NCBI GenBank assembly: GCA_019918135.1
Contig: WBZZ01000162.1
Location: forward strand, 327,501-391,500
Direction of reading: 5' to 3'
Source: Paulinella micropora
Lineage: Eukaryota > Cercozoa > Imbricatea > Euglyphida > Paulinellidae
DNA length: 64,000 nucleotides
Shown piece after piece: positions 11,746 through 21,231 of the stretch. The translations under genes were made by a program, and so were the position numbers. Under the pieces are notes generated by a model. It made no database searches. It worked only from the letters and a program-made list of their open reading frames with translations, and was not told the DNA's origin. The number at the start of each line of letters is the position of its first letter. Position 1 is the first letter of the stretch.

Positions 11746-11999
11746 GCATGCTTTTTATGTTATTAAAAGTCGTAGTAAATAGCAAAAACAACTTTTATTA
11801 GTTTATATTAATATAATAATGCATTTTGACTACTTAAATATAGCCTACGGCAACGCAAAGCTGTACTACACATTCCAGACTGCTATGTGCCTGACGGTAA
11901 AGTCCGCTTCCCCAGGCTGTGTAGCCGCGAATTAAGTAACAAAACGACGCAAAGCTGCAAAAAGAAAGCAAATTATAAATTGTCTGTGCTTTCCCTCCT

Positions 12000-12205
12000 C
12001 CGGTGGCACTTGGAGCGCCACCGGACTGCGTACGCAGGCTACCGCGCCACCCCACCCGTGATACCCACGTCAGGAGGGCAAGTCCGAATCCTAGCGCGGT
12101 ACAACACAAATTACACAACAAAATCAATCATAAACAGTAAAGTCAAGAGAGAAAATGAAAGTTAATGCTCTCTCCTGCCTCCGGTGGCACTTGTGGCGCC
12201 ACCGG
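12000..12205. repeat. left subterminal palindrome pair of element X
   Basis: Two 25-base imperfect palindromes at 12000-12024 and 12181-12205. Each has arms CCGGTGGC and GCCACCGG around ACTTGGAGC or ACTTGTGGC. The direction GGTGGCACTT..GCGCC is the same in both and opposite to the pair at the other end of the element. They are candidate transposase-binding sites. Confidence 0.7.
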
Positions 12206-13306
12206 AGGCGAGTATGCTACCTTGTACGCGCTAACGGTCCATTCAAGCCGAGAGTTACCCCCTGCCATGTAATTCAGAAACGAGGTACTTTGCTGTTGAC
12301 TGTGTGACAAATACGACGTTGCTTGCTGCTGTGAGTATGCCAGATACGCCGCAAGGCCGCTGCCTCCACGGCCTCCACCGGCTGCTGGCTGGAAAACAGG
12401 TGACAACGCAGGCTGTTGACCTCCATATCCGCCATGCTGGTCGGGCGGGGAGGACGGGGGGATTGCAAAGGGGACCACATGCGGCGGCAACGATGGGGGC
12501 GCGCACTTCTCCTTGCATCTGCACCCTTTGCCATGCTTAGCATCTGGTACACATTCCTCACATTTGCACCCTTTGCCATGTGGTACGCACCCTGTGCAAT
12601 CGCAACCTTCTTCATGCCCGGGGACGCGTTGCGACTGGCGGCACCGCGGGCATCGACAGCCTGGGGCGCATACCTGACGATCACCTCCCCCTTGGATCGG
12701 GGTCTGCCCGTCCGGCCGCTTTGAACCACTTTCTTTGGCAGTGCCACGTTTCACTTTATTCTTTTTAGGTGACTGCAAGGGCGAATCTTCCGACTCATCA
12801 TCCGAATCTTCCGACTCATCATCCGAATCCTCCTCGTCCGTTTCCTCTAAATCAAAACCAGGTACCCATCACATCAGATTGTGCACGGCAAGCTTATTAC
12901 CTTGCGCGCGTGCTTCAGTATTATTAGCAGCAGCAAGCTTGGCCCTTGCCTTGGCGCGCTTCTTGATGCCCAGGGGGCACGTCGGGCAAAGGCAAGTTGG
13001 CAGGTGCGTCTGGTTGCCACCCTTGCCACCGACTCCAACTTTTTTACCAGCTGCAGTCTTCTTTGCAGGTAGCTGTGAGAGTGCAAGCATGTTCTGTGTT
13101 GTGTGGGGGCAGGCTCTTACCTTGAAGTTCTGGGGTGCAGGCGAAGGCTTATTGAAGCGAGGCCAAATCAACTTCCTGTCCGCATCCGCCGCCAGAGGCA
13201 TGTCCCGGGGCGTTACTCCCCCAACGTGCTGGGGCCAATACACAGAGCCCTTCTGGCCATCGTAGTCAAATAAAAAAAAACCGCCGTACACGAGGTTGTC
13301 CGTCAT
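12143..13306 (-). CDS. element X cysteine-cluster protein, with one in-frame TGA
   Basis: Two pieces in the same frame (12869-13306, then 12143-12868) are divided by a single TGA at 12869-12871. The second piece starts with a repeated acidic tract (SEDSDDE twice), then a basic KKNKVKRG stretch. A cysteine cluster follows with repeated G-C-x-C-x-x-C units (CAPGCRCPRC, GCDCTGC, GCKCEEC, GCRCKEKC), then a Gly/Gln/Ser-rich tail. Such CxC clusters bind zinc and often DNA (tesmin-like CXC, or those in some large transposase families). The first piece contains GGFFLFDYDGQKGSVYWP and CLCPTCP. Splicing around the TGA is possible. The function is unknown. Confidence 0.5.
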
Positions 13307-13461
13307 TTGAGGAGGGGGTATTGATTTCTCTTGCCTTTCGGCAGAATCCAGGTGCAGTTTGCACCTGAACCCTCAGGCGCATGGTTTATCAGCGCGCCTG
13401 CGTTGCATGGCGGCTGGGAACGATCCTCTGCTACTTCCTTGCGATGTGCTTTGGTAAAGCA

Positions 13462-14322
13462 CTAGAGCTTGCCACCGATCTTGAGCGTGCTGTCGCCCGG
13501 ACTTGCCAAAGCAGCAGAGAAGCCTGCGGGATCCACCTTTTCATCATAGCAGTCGCCCCAAAATTGTAGCAGCAGTTCCCTCCCGAATCCGCCGAGCTCC
13601 TCGCCCTCCCGCAGCCCAATGTCCCCGTACCGAGCTCCGTTGATGGGAACTAGCTGCACCCCGTAACCTTCTAGAGGATCTCTTCCCTCTGGATCAACGA
13701 ACGAATCCATTGCAACAACGCGCACCTCGCCCTTTGGCAATACCGACTTGCGCCTGACCTTGCGGGACGCAATACTATCCCTGCGCATAATAAATTTTGC
13801 ATCATTTTCAATGACAGACAAGCTGCTGTTGCTTACCCCTGACTGCTGGATGCGCTCAGGGCGGTGCTGGAGGCAGAGGCCTTCGCGTCTGCACTGACTG
13901 TGGGGGGGGGTTTGAGCGACCACGGTGGCGCGATAGCGCGGAATGGGAGGAAGCGGCTCGTCTTTCGGCAAGCGACCGTTCGCTGCTTGAATATGCGGCT
14001 CCAGTAGGGGATATACGCACTCTTGCAGAAAGCTGTCTCTGGCACGGCCTCTGTGCTCGCTCTGGTCTTTCTTCGTGGCCACTGCATCTATGTCTGCCTC
14101 CACCAAAAAGGACAAAGCAAAAGTGCGTTCGCTGGCTCCAGCGGGAGTGGTCTCAATCGCGACCAAGCACGATCGCGTGTTTATGAAATTCGCCAGAACT
14201 ATAAACTTGCCAAGCGGGTCCTGTTGCAGGCGACGGCCCGGACTATATCGTTGTTGCAGGTGACGGCCGCGATTGCATGTACAAGGCATATGGCCGGGGT
14301 CACCATCGTTGTCAATACCCAT
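13462..14322 (-). CDS. element X hypothetical protein
   Basis: A 286-codon frame. I recognise no domain. Coding character is supported by balanced composition and compact segments such as GKFIVLANFINTRSCLVAIE, RTFALSFLVEADIDAVATKK and LEGYGVQLVPINGARYGDIG. The region around 13833-14087 also has an open alternative frame, so the true exon structure may differ. It lies between the cysteine-cluster frame and 14627-15127, all on the minus strand, and could be an exon of one longer gene. Confidence 0.4.
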   Translation of the reverse strand: MGIDNDGDPGHMPCTCNRGRHLQQRYSPGRRLQQDPLGKFIVLANFINTRSCLVAIETTPAGASERTFALSFLVEADIDAVATKKDQSEHRGRARDSFLQECVYPLLEPHIQAANGRLPKDEPLPPIPRYRATVVAQTPPHSQCRREGLCLQHRPERIQQSGVSNSSLSVIENDAKFIMRRDSIASRKVRRKSVLPKGEVRVVAMDSFVDPEGRDPLEGYGVQLVPINGARYGDIGLREGEELGGFGRELLLQFWGDCYDEKVDPAGFSAALASPGDSTLKIGGKL

Positions 14323-14593
14323 TCACCTGCCTACGGGTAGGAGGGGGGTGGACTGCAGTGCATGCTATCAAAGCAGGAAATTACGGTCAGGTTCAGCCCG
14401 AGGTTGCTCCAGTACTGGCTGTCGACATACGCGAAGTACTCCACATATGTGCCCACAGATTACGCTTTCACAAGTCTAGACATCATTGCAGTAGGGACAC
14501 GGGGAGGGTGTGAAGAGCAAGAAAAAAACAGAAACAGTTAGTACCCTTTCTGTTGTTGCGCCTGTTCGGTTGCGCTCATTCCGGCTGGAAATT

Positions 14594-14615
14594 TGTAATA
14601 ATACTGTTTTGCGGG
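14594..14615 (+). repeat. 22-base word shared with 20716-20737
   Basis: TGTAATAATACTGTTTTGCG plus GG occurs here and again, identical, at 20716-20737 just left of the right palindrome pair of element X, in the same orientation. Related AATAATACTG text is also at the far right end (21210). This may be an element-specific regulatory or terminal-like sequence. Confidence 0.5.
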
Positions 14616-14626
14616 CCTCCCAGAAT

Positions 14627-15127
14627 TTATAATTTTTTCTTCGCTTGTTCCCAGGCCGCTCGTGCTGCATCATCTGCTGCTTTTTGCTCAGCTATGAGCT
14701 TTAGGTTGGCGGCGGTATCGGCATCATCGATCGCGGCTTGGTCCTCCATACCCTTACCGTCTTTCTTGTCCGCCGTGCTAGCGCTCACCGTAAGATCTTC
14801 CGTATGCGTGCCCTTACCGTCTTTCTCGTCCGCGGCGTCGCCCGCCTTATCCGCGATCGACTTGCTTTTAATGGAGTCTCCCCAAGCACCGAAGAGAGAT
14901 GATTTTGGTTTTTGGACCGACAGTGGCACCGGCTCTGGCTGTTCATCCTCTTCAGGAAGTTGCAGTGCATCCAGATTGTGTGTAAAAACTTCGTCCGATC
15001 TCAACAAAGCAGCCCTGGCCGATGCGGAAATTGCGCTCAAGTGCTTGAGCTTTTCCAAAACATCATATCTGTCCGGCGGTGGTGGGGGCGGGGGGCTGTG
15101 TGCTGCTGGTATCACCCTGCCATGCAA
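14627..15127 (-). CDS. element X charged, repetitive hypothetical protein
   Basis: A 166-codon frame, proline-rich at its start, with an internal near-duplication (DEKDGKGTHTEDLTVSAS then DKKDGKGMED) and an Ala/Glu/Lys-rich helical tail ending KKKL. A pyrimidine tract and CAG near 15105 could be a 3' splice site, making it a terminal exon. No known domain. Confidence 0.4.
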   Translation of the reverse strand: MHGRVIPAAHSPPPPPPPDRYDVLEKLKHLSAISASARAALLRSDEVFTHNLDALQLPEEDEQPEPVPLSVQKPKSSLFGAWGDSIKSKSIADKAGDAADEKDGKGTHTEDLTVSASTADKKDGKGMEDQAAIDDADTAANLKLIAEQKAADDAARAAWEQAKKKL

Positions 15128-15394
15128 TCACATTACGCAGCATGCAAACACCAGAAATTGCAAAACTAATACCGTTCCTGCCTGGGAGCTGATGCGCTCG
15201 TCTCCTCAAGACCCTCCTTTGCCTCGTCACTGCAAAATATGCCAATGTCATGAGAAAACGACATCAAGAGATGACAGTACCCAGTGGCAGCTAGCGCTTC
15301 AGAGAAATCGACACGACGTGAAACTGGTCCAGCAGCCTTTTTGCTGCCACGCCTCCCACCACGCTGCTTACGGCCAGGCGACCACTGCAAGAAC

Positions 15395-15425
15395 GATTCG
15401 TTTATTTGTTTATTTGTTTATTTGT

Positions 15426-15476
<51 letters not shown>

Positions 15477-16580
15477 TTGATTTTCTCTTGTATGTGTGTA
15501 TGTATGTATGCGTGTATGTATTCAATGCGTGTATGTATGCGTGCATGTATGCATAGTTGTTGTTGCTTTCTCGTTACTCATCATTCATTTCTTTCTTTAA
15601 TAGTTTATTTCTTTATTCATTCATTTATTTACGAACTTACTTACTTACTTTCCTAACTATGTATGTATGTATGTATGCATGCGTGTAGGTATGCATGCAA
15701 TATATGTATGTATGCTTTGTTGTTGTTGCATGCATGCATGTACGTATTTTGTCGTGCCTCGTCATTCATTTCCTTATTTAATTGTTTATTTGTTCGTTTA
15801 TTTGTTTATTTACGAACTTACTTACTTACTTTCCTAACTATGTATGTATGTATGTATGCATGCGTGTAGGTATGCATGCAATATATGTATGTGTGCTTTG
15901 TTGTTGTTACATGCATGCATGTACGTATTTTGTCGTGCCTCATCATTCATTTACTTATTTAATTGTTTATTTGTTCGTTTATTTGTTTATTTACGAACTT
16001 CCTTACTTACTTTCCTAACTATGTATGTATGTATGTATGCATGCGTGTAGGTATGCATGCAATATATGTATGTATGCTTTGTTGTTGTTGCATGCATGCA
16101 TGTACGTATTTTGTCGCGCCTCATCATTCATTTCCTTATTTAATTGTTTATTTGTTCGTTTATTTGTTTATTTACGAACTTACTTACTTACTTTCCTAAC
16201 TATGTATGTATGTATGTGTGCATGCGTGTAGGTATGCATGCAATATATGTATGTATGCTTTGCTGTTGTTGCATGCATGCATGTACGTATTTTGTCGCGC
16301 CTCATCATTCATTTCCTTATTTAATTGTTTATTTGTTCATTTATTTGTTTATTTACGAACTTACTTACTTACTTTCCTAACTATGTATGTATGTATGTGT
16401 GCATGCGTGTAGGTATGCATGCAATAATAATTGTATGTATGCTCTGTTGTTGTTGCATGCATGGATGTACTTATTTTCTCGTTACTCATCATTCATTTCT
16501 TGATTTGATTGTTTATTTATTTATTTATTTATTTGTTTATTTACGAACTTACTTACTTACTTTCCTAACTATGTATGTAT
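15395..16580. repeat. TTTG/TTTA microsatellite and 181-bp minisatellite array
   Basis: A (TTTG)n(TTTA)n tract at 15398-15480 runs into an array. Its repeat unit carries TTTACGAACTTACTTACTTA, CTAACTATGTATGTATGTAT, and a TGTTGTTGTTGCATGCATGC block. The CTAACTATG landmark recurs at about 15653, 15834, 16015, 16196 and 16377, a period of 181 bases, with a further partial copy near 16565. Units differ by a few bases. Reading frames through it are artefacts of repeat translation. Confidence 0.95.
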
Positions 16581-17051
16581 GAAGCAGCAAACCTTCTGCT
16601 GCGATTGTGCCTTCTTCGTGGCTTGAGAAGGTTTGCCCTCCCGCCGTTTTTTCGGCTGTTGTTCAGCTTCTGACACGTGCGAGTCATCCTTTTTTTCAGC
16701 TGAACCAGGCTGCTGACGCTTTGCCCTAGCTCTGCGACTATGAGTCGTCTTTTGTTCTGCCAGGCTAGGGTAAAAAAACTTTGGCTTTCCTGTGAGACTG
16801 CGAACTTTGGCTTTTCCTTGCGGGGCGTATCGAAAGACCATATTGTCTTCTTTTATGTCCCATGCCAGCACATTGGGATATGGGCTTGGAAAATCATAGT
16901 ACTGCATCGTGATTGCAGTGTCAATTTTGCAGTCGCCTAGCGGTTGCCATGTCTCGTCGTTATTCACTTGCATAAACACCGTCTGCGGTGCATCCTTTCT
17001 TTCCACACGATAGGCCTCGATAGCTTCTACAATAATCTTCTCCTTGGGCAT
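16569..17051 (-). CDS. element X hypothetical protein with basic tail
   Basis: A 160-codon frame. The N-terminal ~90 residues look folded (IIVEAIEAYRVERKDAPQTV, NVLAWDIKEDNMVFRYAP). The C-terminal half is Lys/Arg/Gln-rich, as in nuclear or DNA-binding tails, and runs into the minisatellite at its end. Its start is close to the divergently oriented transposase frame, so a bidirectional promoter between 17051 and 17382 is possible. No family recognised. Confidence 0.4.
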   Translation of the reverse strand: MPKEKIIVEAIEAYRVERKDAPQTVFMQVNNDETWQPLGDCKIDTAITMQYYDFPSPYPNVLAWDIKEDNMVFRYAPQGKAKVRSLTGKPKFFYPSLAEQKTTHSRRARAKRQQPGSAEKKDDSHVSEAEQQPKKRREGKPSQATKKAQSQQKVCCFIHT

Positions 17052-17381
17052 GCGAAAGGCAGTGGGGTAACAGGAACAGCACTTGAACTAGTTGAAGCGG
17101 GAATGCTCTCAAACTAAGGAGAAATGCCAAAGAAACCCGCCGAATGCCACTATTCCCTGTACGGTACGGTGAGTTTAGGAGCTTTGAAAAAGCACCCTTG
17201 TGACACGTTTGTGCAGAGCGAGCCACTAGTGACACACCCTCGCAGGTCGTCACCTCTTCTCTTGTTATGTTACATCCCACTTGTGCTGTAGTCGGCATCC
17301 CAATCTCGACCCTTTTCAGCTTGGAGGCTTCAGCCTTTGGAAAGCTCTATTCGGTGCTATACGAACAATGTGACTGTGAGT

Positions 17382-19088
17382 ATGAACTGCTTGTTGTTGC
17401 TGTCCCAGAGGCATGCCATGTCGTTCCTAGCCAGATTAGCCACCCAATCAACCATAAGCCAGTCGGCAGTACAGTCTGCTGTAGCAAGGAGTCGGTCCTC
17501 TATACCGCTGTCTGCAAAGGTGGAGCTAGTGGAACAACGAGCTAGTTCTCGAGTGTCAGAAGTCGCACCGTCAGCCCTTGCTTCATTCAATATGTTGAGC
17601 CCATCGAGTGGATCTGCATTCTCTTCCGGGGGCGTGTCAGATACTGAATCTAGTGCATATAGCGGCCATCATTCCAGGAAGCGACTTGATGAGACGCTAG
17701 TCGATGTTCGGCACCGTGAGACTTTGGAAAGGAGCAGGAGATACCAGGAAAAGATGCGCTCAAGTAAGAGTCTCGATGGGATGACGGATGACCAACTGAT
17801 GTGCTTACTTTTATTTAAGAAAGGCAAGGAGCAGTTCCCCCAAGTATCAGCGCTAGTACAGCAAGGGCAAGCGGAAGCTGCAGCTGCCAAGGCTGTCAAA
17901 GAAATTGTGCAGAGTTTTCCCTATCGATCAGTTCACAAGCAGGCTTTTGTTGGGAAGCTTCGAGGGAAGATGACCTCAAAACAATTTCAAGAAATCTTTA
18001 CTTCGATCAGCGATCGGTATGCGCGCAAAGCAGCCAAAGCTGTTCGAGATGCTGACGCCAATCTGCAGGAAGGGGTAAAACTGAAGAAGCCTGACATCTT
18101 TTCACAGCAAGTGATGGCGAACGCCGAGCGAGAAAAGATCACACCGATGGAGAAGCGGATCACTGCTTCTGTTGTGAAAGAGAACTTGGCTGGGAAGTCA
18201 GGGTCTAACGCTGCATTTTGGTTTGGATCATTGGACTCCTTTTTTAATTGGTTCAGAACCACAGCCCACCCTCAAATCTACGCGCAAATGGTGGAGGAGT
18301 CAGGGGGCTTCGAGCGCTTGGCGCACATTATGCGGGGTGGAAAGTGGAATGAGCAAAACTCAGCTGCATATCTTTGTAAGGGAGGCTGCGTCAGGCCAGG
18401 AAGCACCGATGTATGCCACCACAACTATGTCCCTCGCAATCGCAAGACTGTTGGTAAGATACTGAAGGAGGAGGATGTTCTGTTTCGTTGCATTACCAAA
18501 ACAGTCCCTTGCAAGTGGCACGACAGCTGGGACAAATGGAAGGCCGAGCTATTGCGAGAGGAAGCTTTGACAGAGGAGAAGCGGAACTTGGAAAAATCAA
18601 AAACCTCAAGGAAAAAATCAAAAAGTGCGAGAGACACGACGCGCAGTACAAGGTGCAGCGAAGGTCACTCCCAGCTTCCATTCGGCTTGTTTGTGAGACT
18701 TTTTTGCATCTGCAGCTACATCACGCGACAGATCGATCTGCTTGAACCTGGGCTTGGCGCTTGGGTAGTCTATCAGGACTACATATCTTGGTACTCCGAA
18801 ACAGGCGTGAAGATGAATGATTTGTTGTTCACTCGCGTCACACGGCGGACGGACGGGGAGCTGCAGTATGAATACATCCATAATATTATGAGATGTGAGC
18901 ATTCCGGCGCCACGACTCGGTATATATGGGATTACCACATGCGAACTGAGGAGGAAGGAGGCAGCGGAGAGATGTCATCTCTTCCGGGCCCGGGCATCCG
19001 CACAGGCGATGGCGGGGGCGATTTCCATAACAGAGAGTGCATCATGGCGGAATCCAAGTATTTAGTATGTCACGCACCAGCTGATTGA
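17382..19088 (+). CDS. element X transposase-like protein, first part
   Basis: About 568 codons from the first ATG, ending at TGA 19086-19088. The order is: Ser-rich N-terminus; helical region (MTDDQLMCLLLFKKGKEQFP); FWFGSLDSFFNWFRTTAHPQ; a Cys/His block (CKGGCVRPGSTDVCHHNY, then RCITKTVPCKWHDSWDKW); and a putative RNase H-fold start (VVYQDYISWYSETGVKMNDL). The arrangement resembles transposases that have a Cys/His motif before a DDE core, but I cannot name the family. Around 18590-18750 another frame (18488-18745) carries KNLKEKIKKCERHDAQYKVQ, a more natural linker, so a compensating pair of frameshifts is likely there. The frame continues directly past the TGA into 19089-20306. Confidence 0.55.
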   Translation: MNCLLLLSQRHAMSFLARLATQSTISQSAVQSAVARSRSSIPLSAKVELVEQRASSRVSEVAPSALASFNMLSPSSGSAFSSGGVSDTESSAYSGHHSRKRLDETLVDVRHRETLERSRRYQEKMRSSKSLDGMTDDQLMCLLLFKKGKEQFPQVSALVQQGQAEAAAAKAVKEIVQSFPYRSVHKQAFVGKLRGKMTSKQFQEIFTSISDRYARKAAKAVRDADANLQEGVKLKKPDIFSQQVMANAEREKITPMEKRITASVVKENLAGKSGSNAAFWFGSLDSFFNWFRTTAHPQIYAQMVEESGGFERLAHIMRGGKWNEQNSAAYLCKGGCVRPGSTDVCHHNYVPRNRKTVGKILKEEDVLFRCITKTVPCKWHDSWDKWKAELLREEALTEEKRNLEKSKTSRKKSKSARDTTRSTRCSEGHSQLPFGLFVRLFCICSYITRQIDLLEPGLGAWVVYQDYISWYSETGVKMNDLLFTRVTRRTDGELQYEYIHNIMRCEHSGATTRYIWDYHMRTEEEGGSGEMSSLPGPGIRTGDGGGDFHNRECIMAESKYLVCHAPAD

Positions 19089-20306
19089 ATGCAGTCTGGC
19101 TGTAGGTTCTGGCAGAAGTACAACATTGAGATGCGCTCAGATATGCTGTGCGGCGGGCATGCCTGGAACGTGTGCGACGCGGACAAAGGCATACACACTA
19201 AGGTATTTCTCACGAGTCAGCTTGAGCAGGGCCGTGGTTTCGATATCGTTGAGGATTGGCTTCTTGCAGCTGCAAAAGCAGGGTTTGAGAACCATCGGTA
19301 CTACGGTCACGACAGGGACGTGATCAAAGCGTGGATCAGCAAGAACAAGGAGAATCCCCGGAAGGTTGCGACGTGGATGTTTCAGGAGCTGCGCTCATTT
19401 GTTTACTACCGGCCAACAGATGAGGGTAAGATTTTTACGCCTGGTGTGGCCTACGGCGCGGTTCACAGCGATGTTGAGTTCCGTGACCGCATTGTGTTGG
19501 ATTTACGCCAAGACAAGGATGCTAAGGAGGGCAAGCGGTGCGAGAAGTGCACCCAGAGCTTGAAGTACCCCGTACCTGCGCACAAAAAGGACGAGCGGTG
19601 CAAGTCCAAGCATCAGAGCTTGGAGGAGCCAGCCTTGGCGATACACGTGAAGTCCGGAGCGACCGATGGCATGAGCTACGAGGAAAAGCAGAGCTACTTC
19701 TACTCGGTGTCTGCTGCCAGCGGGAGAGCAAAGAGCAAGGCAAAGGGAAGGTTCACCCGAATGCTCAAGCCCGAATGTATCGCTTTGCTGACAGGGTTAG
19801 GGCTGTCGACGCAGGGTAAGGTGGCCGACCTTCAGCAGAGACTGGAGGACGCTATGGCGAGCCACAAGGGACGCGACGGCGACGGCGACGGCGACGGCGG
19901 CAATACCGAAGGTGGCGCAGGCAAAAGCAGCAAAAAGAGGGCAAATAAAAAAGCAGGCCGGAAAAGGAAGCAGCCGGGCAACGCAGCGCGTGGTGGCCCT
20001 TCCTCCGGAGCGGCAGTGCGAGGCTCACGTCCCGCTGGGCGGGGCGGAGCAGCAAAGCGACAGAGGAGGGCGGCTCGGCCGGTGAATTACCAGGAGTCAG
20101 ATCATGAGGAAGATCAAAAGGACAGCGACTGGGACGAGGGGGACGCAAATTCCGAAGGAGGCGAGATCTGGCTCTGCAAACATTGCAACCATCCCAACAG
20201 CAACAACCCTCCACCAGGCAGCGAAGATTACGTAGGCTGTGAGCTGTGCGGGCCCCCTGGCGGCTTTCCCGACAGCAGCAGCGAGGACGAAGCACTTGTC
20301 TGGTGA
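19089..20306 (+). CDS. element X transposase-like protein, second part, with SAP and RanBP2-type zinc finger
   Basis: 405 codons in the same frame as the preceding gene, beginning immediately after its TGA. The text continues a DDE-like core (SGCRFWQKYNIEM, HAWNVCDADKGIHTKVF, DIVEDWLLAAAKAGFENH). A Cys block follows (CEKCTQSLKYP...CKSKH), then a SAP DNA-binding motif at about residues 245-280 (LKPECIALLTGLGLSTQGKV), a long Lys/Arg/Gly-rich tract, and a C-terminal RanBP2-type finger (WLCKHCNHPN...GCELCGPPGG). The N-terminus is not a natural protein start, which argues for one ~975-residue protein broken, or read through, at the TGA. Confidence 0.6.
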   Translation: MQSGCRFWQKYNIEMRSDMLCGGHAWNVCDADKGIHTKVFLTSQLEQGRGFDIVEDWLLAAAKAGFENHRYYGHDRDVIKAWISKNKENPRKVATWMFQELRSFVYYRPTDEGKIFTPGVAYGAVHSDVEFRDRIVLDLRQDKDAKEGKRCEKCTQSLKYPVPAHKKDERCKSKHQSLEEPALAIHVKSGATDGMSYEEKQSYFYSVSAASGRAKSKAKGRFTRMLKPECIALLTGLGLSTQGKVADLQQRLEDAMASHKGRDGDGDGDGGNTEGGAGKSSKKRANKKAGRKRKQPGNAARGGPSSGAAVRGSRPAGRGGAAKRQRRAARPVNYQESDHEEDQKDSDWDEGDANSEGGEIWLCKHCNHPNSNNPPPGSEDYVGCELCGPPGGFPDSSSEDEALVW

Positions 20307-20749
20307 ATTACTTGCATAGAATTCGTATTTGCCGCAGCAAAATTGTTTGGCTGATTTAGATTGACTTGGGCCTTCACGGTCGACAGTACGATGGTGGCTG
20401 GCACGCTTCGGTGGCTCGTAGTTCCACCGGAGGCGGGAATGCATAATCATTTTCTTTTTTGCAATATTTTTTTCCGCTTTTGCTTCATCAACATGCGGTT
20501 TTTTTGCTGTTTGCGCAAGCATTTGCCTTGTCACGGTTATAGGTAGGTGCGTGGTGCGGGGTGGTACGCAGGTGGCAGGCGATCGGTCGCGCCGGTGCGC
20601 GCTCAGCGCGCATTCATCAAGGATTTTTTGTTTCAAGTTTAGTGTTGTTTTGTTTCACTCACTGCTGTATTTCTAGCGGGGAATCAGTACTTCCGTGATA
20701 TCAGGGATCGGGACATGTAATAATACTGTTTTGCGGGTGCAGAGCAAGA
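20307..20749. other. element X 3' flank, no gene
   Basis: Between the transposase stop and the right palindromes. It contains a single GTAGTTCCACCGGAGGCGGG similar to the outer side of the left palindromes, and the 22-base word shared with 14594. No coding evidence. Confidence 0.5.
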
Positions 20750-20964
20750 GGTGGCGCTAAGTGCCACCACATGCGTGGATTTTCCCGCCAAAGCAATCTT
20801 CATAATCAGTTTTAAGTTTTTTCTTTTTTATTCCATTTATCTATACATAAAATCTATGCATGACATGTAGCCGTCCACGATTTTGCGCTATAATATTGCT
20901 GGTGCGATGCAAGCAGTACGTGTTTGTCCTGGGTGGCACGGTGTGGTGGCGCCCAAGTGCCACC
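20750..20964. repeat. right subterminal palindrome pair of element X
   Basis: GGTGGCGCTAAGTGCCACC at 20750-20768 and GGTGGCGCCCAAGTGCCACC at 20945-20964. Their asymmetry (GCGCC before AAGTGCC) is the reverse complement of the left pair, so the two pairs mirror each other across about 8.5 kb. About 180-195 bases separate the two copies at each end. Confidence 0.7.
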
Positions 20965-20965
20965 A

Positions 20966-21231
20966 GAGGTGAGATAAATCAGGAAAATAATTTGTCATTG
21001 ATGCAGTGTTTGTTTATGTTTGTTTATTATATGTTTTAGTTGCAGGAAAGCGTTTGTAACATATCGTATACAATGAATTAGCGCGTATGACTAGCTGATT
21101 GACTGTAGTGTCGGTACGTCGGGCTGAGAGTCAGACGCAATAGGTATTAAAGTTTTTTTTGCAGACTTTTGCAGTAAAAAAGTTTTTTAGCATTAAAATA
21201 ATGTTTTTACGAATAATACTGACATTTTAAT
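20966..21231. other. right terminal region of element X, non-coding
   Basis: AT-rich with TTTTTT/AAAAAA tracts and no reading frame of note. Probably the terminal non-coding part of the transposon. Confidence 0.5.

Noticed and set aside
15395-16580. CRISPR-like regular array
   Set aside because: The repeats are contiguous 181-bp units without distinct spacers, in a eukaryotic sequence. No cas-like genes.
15284-16582. Series of 68-90 codon plus-strand frames rich in YLFIYLFIYL and MYVCM
   Set aside because: Translations of TTTA/TATG repeats in the minisatellite, repeating with its 181-base period.
20307-20546. Extension of the element X transposase past its TGA if TGA were a sense codon
   Set aside because: The text after the stop loses protein character and the RanBP2-type finger is already a natural C-terminus. 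No support for a changed genetic code.
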